NCBI RefSeq assembly: GCF_947242115.1
Contig: NC_074725.1
Location: forward strand, 31,036,036 to 31,100,035
Source of the DNA: Biomphalaria glabrata
Lineage: Eukaryota > Mollusca > Gastropoda > Planorbidae
Length of the DNA: 64,000 nucleotides
Reading direction: 5' to 3'
Numbering within the stretch: the stretch's first letter is position 1; each line of letters starts with the position of its first letter. Positions 41,395 to 50,638 of this stretch are shown here, piece after piece. The notes under the pieces were generated by a model. The model searched no databases. It was not told where the DNA came from and worked only from the letters and a program-made list of their open reading frames with translations. Made by a program: the position numbers and the translations under genes.

Positions 41395-42306
41395 GCATTA
41401 TCCGGGTATCTCGGAGCGGATGTTTGTACCTATGATGTACTTCCAAGCGCCAGTCTTCCTGAGTACGAGAAGAGCTACTCTGATTTTATCCATAAACCTT
41501 TCCAGAAATCTCGTCATTTCGTTAAACAGTCAAAATTAGCCAGCAAATTCAACTCTTCTGTCTGTGGGATCATGGATGTTAGTCTCTCCGGAAGCATTCT
41601 GGGTAAAGACGTTAAGCTCGCCCCAATCAAATCGTTCCCCTGGCACGTGACTTTGTTTACGGGAAGGCTAGATTTGTGCAGCGGCGTCCTGATTTTAAAC
41701 CTTTGGGTATTGACCATCGCAAGGTGCAGTCCTCCCGCTCAGCGTATTTACATGGGGATTTGGGGTGTCAACAGTTTCAACAACTACGAAGAAGACATTA
41801 TCATCAGCAAAAGATTCGAGCATGAAGACTACAACCCACTGACCAAAGAGAACGACATTGCTTTGGTCCGGTTACAAAAGCCGGTAACCTTCGATGCATA
41901 CTCAAGACCTATTTGCTTCCCTGACGTCAATTTAGATCTTTCTGCTTCCTCTGAATGCTACATCTCAAGTTTCGGCGCTGTAGACACCAACAAAAGCCGC
42001 TTAAGTGAATTTCTTCGATATAGCAAAGTAAAAATTATCCCCAATGAAATATGTTCGTATGCCTGGAAAACAAGAGGCATTGTGATTGATCGAAGATCCA
42101 TTTGCACAGACTTTGATGCTGGAAATCTTTGTTTTGGAGACTCTGGAATTCCACTGGTGTGCAAAATGAAAGGACGCTACTATCTCGCTGTAATCTCGAA
42201 TGGTTATGAAGAGGGTTGTACACTCACTTACTACCCAACGACTTTCACTCGAGTCTTTGAATATTCTGACTGGATCTACTGGGTCATTGAAAAAAACCCT
42301 AATTGA
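41395..42306 (+). CDS. Serine protease homologue A (S1 fold, catalytic His replaced), 3' terminal exon
   Basis: The exon follows the acceptor TTTTTCTAG and reads 303 codons to TGA. Residues 1-59 form a pre-domain with Cys (DVCTYDVLPSASL). CGIM and SILGKDV mark the usual zymogen activation site, but Ser replaces the expected Arg/Lys. The S1 domain follows: WHVTL, the Cys pair CSGVLI...TIARC, NDIALVRLQ, GNLCFGDSGIPLVC, and a C-terminal helix (DWIYWVI). The catalytic His of the normal AAHC motif is Arg (about residue 110); Asp (about 154) and Ser (about 250) remain, and GDSGG is GDSGI. It is therefore probably a catalytically dead serine protease homologue, likely secreted. No exon with a signal peptide was found upstream, where repeats dominate. 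The domain has no intron. Paralogue of the exon at 48448-49350. Confidence 0.8.
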   Translation, partial: ALSGYLGADVCTYDVLPSASLPEYEKSYSDFIHKPFQKSRHFVKQSKLASKFNSSVCGIMDVSLSGSILGKDVKLAPIKSFPWHVTLFTGRLDLCSGVLILNLWVLTIARCSPPAQRIYMGIWGVNSFNNYEEDIIISKRFEHEDYNPLTKENDIALVRLQKPVTFDAYSRPICFPDVNLDLSASSECYISSFGAVDTNKSRLSEFLRYSKVKIIPNEICSYAWKTRGIVIDRRSICTDFDAGNLCFGDSGIPLVCKMKGRYYLAVISNGYEEGCTLTYYPTTFTRVFEYSDWIYWVIEKNPN

Positions 42307-42339
42307 CTGGTCATTGAAAAAAAACAACAACACAAATTG

Positions 42340-42760
42340 ACTGGATCTAATAATAATCTTTATTATCCATGGGGAAATTTGTCTTACAATTTGTACATTA
42401 AAAATACATTATAATTCTAAAAACAAAATATGCCTTAACACTAGTTTCATCCAAACATATTGTGAAATATCCACAGTAGATCAAAGCGATTCAATGTTTT
42501 GATTGTCAGAGAAACAAAGGATTTTTTGTTTTGAAAACGGTATCTTATATCTCCTTCTTAATAGAAAAACTTCAAAATCCTGGCCTTCTTGCTATTGTTT
42601 CTCTCGAACAGTTGCCTGAATGAAGTTTGTTTGCTAGCAATGACTTTGCTAGAAGCATTTTTTTTTTTTTTGCCGTTTATTTTTTCAATATTTAGATTGC
42701 CATTACAGGCAACTTAATATACTGCAAAAGAGAGCATGTTAAAACATTGACAAGGCCTTT
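42340..42760 (-). mobile_element. LINE 3' end, copy near serine protease homologue A
   Basis: Shares GGAAATTTGTCTTACAATTT with 62828-63215. Minus sense is a degenerate LINE C-terminus. It may overlap the 3' UTR of homologue A. Confidence 0.6.
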
Positions 42761-43184
42761 TCACTAACAGTAAAGCAGGACATTTTTCTTAAAAATTGTA
42801 ATCTTTGTTGCCCTTTTTACAAAACGTATACCAACTCACTCACTCAAAAAGTCAATACACGCTATTTCACTCCCTATGTCGGATCAAGCTGAAATTGTGT
42901 ACACTTTTTCGTTTACTTAAGAAAACAAGAATCAATAATAATAATAAAAAAAAACCAATTGTTAATTAACTATTGGTAATTAATTATTTTATTTGTTACC
43001 TCGAACAAGGGAAAGAAAGTGTACTTAGCGGATGTGGTGGTTTAAGTTGAGTTTATAATTTGCTTTAAAGTTTTAAACTAAAAATAAATAACTATAAAAC
43101 CTTCTATTTTCACAAGCACTTTTCTTGCACAATGGTTAGTGTGTTGGCTTAAGGAGGCTAGAGCCCTCGAGCTCAATCCGAGGT

Positions 43185-43720
43185 TCAACACCTAAGTAAC
43201 TACAAAACGTGGAAGCACGATCATGTCCAGACTTGGGATTGGCCACACCTATATCACGCACTCCTTTGTGCTGAAGAGAGAGGAGCCCCCACTTTGTGAG
43301 TTCTGTGACTCTCGTCTCACCGTGGAACATATCCTCATTGATTGCCCCAGATACCAGAATATTAGGGGGGAGGTTTTTTAGAGTGCTCAACTTAAGGACA
43401 CTGCTCGATAGAGTCGACCTCGGGAAGGTACTGGGCTTTGCCCGGGAGGTGGGGCTGTCTACGAAGATTTGATTTGTGAAATTGTGAACATATAATATTT
43501 ACAAAAGATTTTTATTAAATTATTACATTTTTACTACCTTTTCTATTTTAACTGTGAATAGACCTTGTTTTTAATGACTTAACTAAGTAAAACTTAGCTC
43601 TTGTTGTACGAAGAGTAACCTTTTAGGGATTACGGGCACGACATGGCCTAAAGCGAGCTGATGTGCCAAAAACTCAAAATTCAAACACCCGACTTGAGCA
43701 GAGTTGTGTTTGCTGAGCGC
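43185..43720 (+). mobile_element. Jockey-like LINE ORF2 C-terminus and 3' UTR
   Basis: Plus frame: RLGIGHTYITHSFVLKREEP, PLCEFCDSRLTVEHILIDCP, then LLDRVDLGKVLGFAREVGLS after an internal stop. The 3' UTR has GGGCACGACATGGCCTAAAG, shared with 19870-20250. Confidence 0.8.
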
Positions 43721-43802
43721 AAAAGGCAGCACAGAAAACCTTCTATCAGAGATCCCCCACCCATCCCCGTTTCTTCTTTTTCGTTCTCATTTTACATGTC
43801 GG

Positions 43803-45030
43803 AGAGTTCAAATCAGTAATCCTACATCTGAGATGAACCGCGCAGTGGTTTCCAGATCAGGCAGTTCAGATCAGTAATCCTACATCTGAGATGAATCGCG
43901 CAGTGGTTTCCAGATCAGGCAGTTCAAATCAGTAATCCTACATCTGAGATGAATCGCGCAGTGGTTTCCAGATCAGGCAGTTCAAATCAGTAATCCTACA
44001 TCTGAGATGAATCGCGCAGTGGTTTCCAGATCAGGCAGTTCAGATCAGTAATCCTACATCTGAGATGAATCGCGCAGTGGTTTCCAGATCAGGCAGTTCA
44101 GATCAGTAATCCTACATCTGAGATGAATCGCGCAGTGGTTTCCAGATCAGGCAGTTCAGATCAGTAATCCTGTATCTGAGATGAACCGCGCAGTGGTTTC
44201 CAGATCAGGCAGTTCAGATCAGTAATCCTACATCTGAGATGAACCGCGCAGTGGTTTCCAGATCAGGCAGTTCAGATCAGTAATCCTGTATCTGAGATGA
44301 ACCGCGCAGTGGTTTCCAGATCAGGCAGTTCAGATCAGTAATCCTGTATCTGAGATGAACCGCGCAGTGGTTTCCAGATCAGGCAGTTCAGATCAGTAAT
44401 CCTATGTCTGAGATGAACCGCGCAGTGGTTTCCAGATCAGGCAGTTCAGATCAGTAATCCTACATCTGAGATGAATTGCGCAGTGGTTTCCAGATCAGGC
44501 AGTTCAGATCAGTAATCCTACATCTGAGATGAATTGCGCAGTGGTTTCCAGATCAGGCAGTTCAGATCAGTAATCCTACATCTGAGATGAATCGCGCAGT
44601 GGTTTCCAGATCAGGCAGTTCAGATCAGTAATCCTACATCTGAGATGAATCGCGCAGTGGTTTCCAGATCAGGCAGTTCAGATCAGTAATCCTGTATCTG
44701 AGATGAACCGCGCAGTGGTTTCCAGATCAGGCAGTTCAGATCAGTAATCCTACATCTGAGATGAACCGCGCAGTGGTTTCCAGATCAGGCAGTTCAGATC
44801 AGTAATCCTGTATCTGAGATGAATTGCGCAGTGGTTTCCAGATCAGGCAGTTCAGATCAGTAATCCTACATCTGAGATGAACCGCTCAGTGGTTTCCAGA
44901 TCAGGCAGTTCAGATCAGTAATCCTACATCTGAGATGAACCGCGCAGTGGTTTCCAGTTCAGGCAGCTCGGATCAGTAATCCTACATCTGAGATGAACCG
45001 CGCAGTGGTTTTCAGATTAGGCAGTTCTCA
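43803..45030 (-). repeat. 58-bp satellite, about 21 units, derived from a LINE 3' end
   Basis: Units GATCAGTAATCCTACATCTG, AGATGAACCGCGCAGTGGTT, TCCAGATCAGGCAGTTCA are near-identical at 58-bp spacing. Read on the minus strand, each ends a LINE ORF (LETTARFISDVGLLI, stop). The array passes straight into an ordinary LINE tail at 45030-45260. Confidence 0.9.
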
Positions 45031-45260
45031 TTATAGTTTTTCTTCTATAAGAAAGTTTTTGGGCCAGAGTCTTTTTCGGGCCTCTTGATATAGTACCGGG
45101 TATGCAGCTTTGAAGGACATGGTCAGCAGGTTTCGCTTGTCCCGACTTTAAGCTTCCGGAACATATGTCGTCTCATACTGTTGTGTCCGGTTCTAAGTTG
45201 AAAAATTATGCATTGGTCATGTCGAGATAGCTTTTAATAGGCGTCCTTTTTCGTGTAATT
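45030..45260 (-). mobile_element. LINE 3' tail, probable source of the 58-bp satellite
   Basis: Contiguous with the satellite and homologous to fragments at 38222, 39496, 63615 and (plus strand) 21405. Contains GCTTCCGGAACATATG. Confidence 0.75.
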
Positions 45261-45919
45261 GGGATGTGAGCTGGTCTAAGTCTCATTTATTTATTCTACA
45301 CTCTGTTATTTTCATCATTTTTTCTGTGCTAGGCATAACAGTCGCGCTATATAAGAAGCAATTAAGAAGAAAAAAAGTTTTTCTAAAACATTTTGGAATC
45401 CACAATGGAAGTAAATGAAACAATAACAAATCTAAAGTTATTCATTTCCTTTGGTTTGGGATCCTTTGTTACCGGTATAGGAATAATTATGGACGACGTC
45501 CGACAGACGCCATAGAAAGAATTTTTCTATTGATCATAAAATATATTATCTATCTATCTATATAATTCTCCTCTTTCCTCAAGAGTTTGGACGAGAAGAA
45601 GAAGTAAAGGAAAGATCACTCTCTTATTTCTGTGTTACGGTCGTAGCGCAGCATGGTGTGAATGAAAACGGTGCGAATTTGGATATTGAATGGAAGTGGG
45701 ATTCAAAAAGGTGGAAGCCGGAAGGGATGGATATGAAGAGAGTTGGAAAATAGGATGTTTACGTAATTTGTGATCATATTAAAGTATTTTTAGATTAAAA
45801 CCTGAAAGTGTCTTATTATTTGTGAAGAGTCTTGTGTCGTAACACAGATTTCGCGGGGCTAAGTTTGGGCAGGGAAGCGGATAATAAGTGACATTTAAGA
45901 GTTTTTATTAGAAAATAAA

Positions 45920-46143
45920 TTCGTCTATGCATTTTAATCATTCTAATATTCTTTACTACGTACAGAATTACTTTACGAGCCTTGCGTGTAGCAAAGTCAT
46001 ACAGTATATCATAATAATTCTGTTTCCTACATAGATCACGCTCAATAGCAAGAAATACCAAATGTTTCAATCTATCTTTGAGAGTTGTTGACCTCAAGTA
46101 ATTCTTCATTAGTTTGAGGCGCGAGAAGCTTCTTTCGCCAGAT
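45920..46143 (-). pseudogene. hAT transposase C-terminal (dimerisation) fragment
   Basis: The minus strand reads GERSFSRLKLMKNYLRSTT, then KDRLKHLVFLAIERDL and YDFATRKARKVI, the conserved hAT C-terminal dimerisation motif of ZMYM-type transposases. It is homologous to the hAT remnant at 25.86-26.04 kb. Only the 3' end of a transposase is present; no N-terminal part or paired termini were found. Confidence 0.75.
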
Positions 46144-46339
46144 TACACAATTACAACTAATGCATAATGCCGTTTTTGAATAAAAAAAGAAGACGAAGTG
46201 ATATGCAGAAATGTGGTGACTATATAATGGAACATAGAACAAAACAAAGGAAAAGTGGAAAATTTGGGAGATTTTGAAACATTAATTTTTAAATAAATTA
46301 AGCCTAGAACGCTATATTTAAAGATTAAATTCTTACAAG

Positions 46340-46492
46340 AGCTGCATCTTCCCTAGTGCTATTAGAGAATGGAATGGGTTGCCTGAATCAGCCAGGAAAA
46401 CCAACAACTTAGCAGAGTTTCAGTCATTGATTAACATGCTAGACTAGATTGACACATGAAATAACGTCTATAATCTATAAGATAAAAAGATT
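46340..46492 (+). mobile_element. LINE 3' tail (SFFPSAIRAWNGLP family)
   Basis: Plus frame: LNSYKSCIFPSAIREWNGLP, ESARKTNNLAEFQSLINMLD, stop. Confidence 0.78.
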
Positions 46493-46539
46493 CTTATTGC
46501 AAACTAATTTTAAAAAATATACTTAGTCCTACAAGCGAA

Positions 46540-46800
46540 AATATGCACCATGAAACAGAAAGCCATTCAATGTGACACCTGTGATGAATGGTACCACGCA
46601 TCATGTCTCCATATGGATACACCTGTGTATTAGGCAACAAAGATGCATCGTGGCACTGTGTACCGTGTGGGTTGCCTCATTTTACATCAGGATTGTTTGA
46701 CTTACTGGATGCAAACACTTCTAACCTACGAAGTATTAAGAACATCATTCTGTTCCTGCATTTATGTCTGGCTTCTCACTTTCCAAGATTCGATTTCTAA
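46540..46800 (+). pseudogene. PHD-finger remnant, probably from a LINE ORF1
   Basis: Plus strand reads [20 protein letters not shown], then after a frameshift NKDASWHCVPCGLPHFTSGL. The Cys4-His-Cys3 spacing and GLPxFTSGLFD end resemble PHD fingers found in CR1-type LINE ORF1 proteins. Stops show it is inactive; no neighbouring host exon. Confidence 0.65.
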
Positions 46801-46914
46801 GTCTGCTGATTTGTTCCTAATACTTTGAAAGTTCATTACTAGGTTTTTTAGATACTTTAGTATAACTGCTTTAGTAGGTTTATTTAATGAGCGTGTTTTA
46901 TTCTTTCCTCGATC

Positions 46915-47010
46915 CATATGCTAGGAACAATTTGTACAAATTATTCCTTAGAGCAATTAGAGCATGGAATGGGTTGCCTGAGCCAGCCAGGAAAACCAGT
47001 GACGTAATCA
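46915..47010 (+). mobile_element. LINE 3' tail fragment (SFFPSAIRAWNGLP family)
   Basis: Short plus-sense piece with GAGCATGGAATGGGTTGCCT. Confidence 0.6.
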
Positions 47011-47841
47011 AGAGATAAAAAAATGTGCGCATCAGATTCAGAATAAAATCTGGAATAACTTACAAATGCATTTTAACTTTTCAATAGAAGAGCTCTCAAA
47101 TAGACTATATAGATCAGTGTAACATATGTGACTTACAAAAACAAAATATGTTTTAATAGAGCATGTTAACTATTAGATTCTAGATCTTATCTTTATATGA
47201 TCAATGACTTCTGTTACTAAATCTACTTTTACATTTTTACTGGTAGCCTAATATTTTTATTTTACAACAACCATTTTTTTTAAAACTAGTACAATAGTTT
47301 GAATAGTCAACTATTTATGAACTATACTACTGTTACCCTGTACGGTGTACTGTAGTGTGTAGCACTAGTCTAGATCTAGTACATAGTCTATTAGTATTAT
47401 CTATTAAAATATTGAAATAGTATAAAACACAACTCCTATTATAATAATCAGTGGCATCACTAGGGTGTTGCGTGGGGTGTGGTCTATACCGGGTGACATC
47501 CAAGCTCGAAAAAACATGACAAAAGAAGACACTTAAAAGGATAAAATTTCTAGTCTATTCTAGGTATATAACTACATGCACATTTACTGTACTAATCTAG
47601 ATCTAAGCCATAATATTTTTTGTTGTTGGTACAGATGTCTAAAACGTTACATGCTTACAAGGGGGTTGCAAAGGTGTTTGTTTTTTTAATCAGTTATATT
47701 TGTATATTTTAGTATTAATCAGGTAAAAACCACATTATAACATTATTGCCACATTTTAGACAATTAAATTATTAATTTAAGTGACTTCATTTCATTTGTA
47801 AGTGCAACCTTTCTCAGAATAGTCAAAGTTCTCTCAACGTG

Positions 47842-47886
<45 letters not shown>

Positions 47887-48447
47887 AAGAAAATAATTAA
47901 TCATGAACAATTAACTAATTGGTTAACTTTTTGATTGATTCATGTCTTGTCAGGTTCAATAGTTGTGATGATTGTGCAAAGTTTTAACTGGATCCAAGAA
48001 AGGGAAATGGGAGAAAAAACATGCTCAAACTTTATACCAGACAGACAGAGTGAGTTGATATAAGCTTTGTAAATAAATCATCAACAACTCCTGCAACATT
48101 TTCAAACAAAAAATAACAACGCTACAAATATCAACATAACACCACCACCTACATTAAATTTAACAACACAAACAATACTGGAAAAAAGAAAACAGAAATA
48201 TCAATGACACAAACCTTAACAAACATCATCAAAAAACCCATCATAAGAAAACCCAACTGAAATCACCACCACCAACAACAAAAACCATTCTTCCAGCATC
48301 AACAATAAAACTTAACAAAAACATTAACAACAAAGACAACAGCAAAATCAATACTTACAGCAACAATTTAGACCTCTACATTTTTAGAGAAATAGGTACG
48401 TGTAAATCAAATTTATTTCAATCTCATGACTTTGTTTCTTTCTCTAG
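47011..48447. other. Upstream region of serine protease homologue B
   Basis: AT-rich, with a CAGTGGCATCACTAGGGTG end-like piece at 47452 (possible hAT terminus), a (TA)n run, and an ACAACA-rich stretch at 48080-48360. No signal-peptide exon recognised. Confidence 0.5.
47842..47884. repeat. (TA)n microsatellite
   Basis: About 43 bp of alternating T and A, 560 bp upstream of serine protease homologue B. Confidence 0.95.
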
Positions 48448-49350
48448 ATGTTACCAGCGATTCTCAGAGCTGATGTTTGCACATATGATGTACTTCCTAG
48501 CGCCAGTCTTTATGAGTACGAGAAGAATTATTCTAATTATATCCATAAACCTTTCCAGAAATCTCGTCATTTCGTTAAACAGTCAAAATTAGCCAGCAAA
48601 TTCAACTCTTCTGTCTGTGGGATCATGGATGTTAGTCTCTCCAGCAGCATTTTGGGTAAAGACGTTAAGATCGCACCAATCAAATCGTTTCCCTGGCATG
48701 TGAATCTAAAGTTGTTTTCATGCAGCGGTGTTCTGATTCTAAACTATTGGGTATTGACCATCGCACGATGCAGTCTTCATGCTCAACGTATTTACATGGG
48801 GATTTGGGGTGTCAATAGTTTAAATAGTTTTGAAAAAGACATTACAATCAACAAACGATTCCAACATGAAGACTACAACCCCCTGACCAAAGAGAACGAC
48901 ATTGCATTGATTCGGTTGCAAAAGCCAGTAAAATTTGATGCGTACTCAAGATCTATTTGCTTCCCTGATATCAATATAGATTTTAACGCAGCTACTAACT
49001 GTTACATTTCAAGTTTTGGTACCATAGACTCCAACATAAATCGTTCGAGTGATTTTCTTCGATATAGCAAAGTAAACATCATCCCCAATGAAATCTGTTC
49101 GTATGCTTGGAAAACAAGAGGCATTGTGATTGATCGAAGATCCATTTGCACAGACTTTGGTGCTGGAAATCTTTGTTTTGGAGACTCTGGAATTCCGCTG
49201 GTGTGCAAAGTGAAAGGACGCTACTATCTCGCTGGAATCTCGAATGGTTATGAAGAGGGTTGTACACTCACTTACTACCCAACGACTTTCACTCGAGTCT
49301 TTGAATATTCTGACTGGATCTACTGGGTCATTGAAAAAAACCCAAATTGA
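48448..49350 (+). CDS. Serine protease homologue B (S1 fold, catalytic His replaced), 3' terminal exon
   Basis: This exon follows the acceptor TCTCTAG; 300 codons to TGA, beginning ATG at the splice site, so either this is the start or an upstream exon joins in phase 0 as in paralogue A. Layout matches A: pre-domain (residues 1-57, DVCTYDVLPSAS), activation region SSSILGKDV without a basic residue, then the S1 domain. Key positions: Arg107 replaces catalytic His (TIARC), Asp151 (NDIALIRL) and Ser247 (GDSGIPL) are retained, and Asn241 sits where residue 189 sets primary specificity. Residues 1-60 and the last 90 are nearly identical to A; the middle differs more and is 3 residues shorter. Family knowledge: S1 homologues lacking the triad often act as binding or regulatory proteins in innate immunity. 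A role here is inference. Confidence 0.8.
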   Translation: MLPAILRADVCTYDVLPSASLYEYEKNYSNYIHKPFQKSRHFVKQSKLASKFNSSVCGIMDVSLSSSILGKDVKIAPIKSFPWHVNLKLFSCSGVLILNYWVLTIARCSLHAQRIYMGIWGVNSLNSFEKDITINKRFQHEDYNPLTKENDIALIRLQKPVKFDAYSRSICFPDINIDFNAATNCYISSFGTIDSNINRSSDFLRYSKVNIIPNEICSYAWKTRGIVIDRRSICTDFGAGNLCFGDSGIPLVCKVKGRYYLAGISNGYEEGCTLTYYPTTFTRVFEYSDWIYWVIEKNPN

Positions 49351-50638
49351 CTGAATCTTCTGGGTCATTGATAAAACACAAATTGACTTGATTCTTGAAA
49401 TAAAAAAAAAAACAAAAACAAAAAACTTATTTTGCAAAGTTTTAAACTAAACCCCAACTACCCAATTTTCGGCAACTCTGAATAAAAAAAAAATCTAAAA
49501 AAAAAATAATTAAGATCTAATAATTATAAAGAAATAAACAGCTGTAAATAATATAACAATATGCCTAGTTTCTAAAAATATATACTTTTAATACCTTTAG
49601 AATATCAAAAAGGTTTTAAAATACTTAATTTCCCAGCTGTGGGGGCTTGTATACTGAGGTCATGGGTTCGTTTGTGTCAAAAAATTATTTAAAAAAAAAG
49701 CGATATACATTTAGATTTCACTAAAAAAAACAAAAAAACAAACATCATCACATACTGAGTTCTTCTTAAAGAAAAGTTTTAAAAACTGCTGCTAGCATCC
49801 TAATGTATTAGGGCTCTTAACACTGCGTCCTACCCTACTAGAGTCGAATTGGTTAAAATCTATTTATCAAATCAGTTTATATAATGTATATTTTTTAAAA
49901 AGTTTACACTTACAAAAACAGGATACAATTTACTGTAATGTGTTCAAATAGGCTATAATGTTGGACATGAGCAGCTTTCTTACACAAATATAAAAAATCA
50001 TGTTTAAGTTACAAATCCATTTTTGTTTTTAAATTTCCCTATAACATGTTTTTGTTGTGATCTAGGTCATGAACTAATAAACAAATTCCCCCTTATACAT
50101 CCTCAAATTTTGCCCCATCACTGGAATCCTGTTAAAATTAAGTTCACTTGCTTAGCCTTCTCTTTAGCTCTCTCATCATTTACAAAAAAATGCAAATTTC
50201 TCTCACCCCAACAACAAAACATATCTAGTCCTACATACCCACTGTGATAATGGTAAAACTCTTTAGTTCCGCAAAATACAAAAATGTAAAAAAAACAAAA
50301 AACAAAAGTAAACATAAAGCTTTCATTGCATTCTCTAATATTTGCCAATAAATATGCCTAAGTCTGTTGAACAATTTGGGCACCACACAAGATGTGTGAA
50401 CTGTATTTCTCCATTTCTTTCTGGCCAATCACTAGTATTAAATTAAAGTAATTTAGTCCTCATGCACACAAACAATGGTTTAAACAGATATTCTATGTTC
50501 TCCAAAAAAAAAAAAAAGGGAAGATCAATCAATTTGATTTTATAAAGTTGTATATTTTTTAGAGTATTTACTCCATAAGTGAAACAAAAAAAAAAGTTTC
50601 ATTATAAATTACATACACTCAGAATTTTGTTGTTTTTT
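49351..50638. other. Interval between homologue B and VPS72 (tail to tail)
   Basis: The two genes converge here. The 3' UTRs presumably lie within it. Only a LINE fragment (50350-50435) and A-runs are recognised. Confidence 0.5.
50350..50435 (-). mobile_element. LINE fragment (KRWEDNI family)
   Basis: TTTGGGCACCACACAAGATG and CTCCATTTCTTTCTGG match 37130-37330. Confidence 0.55.
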
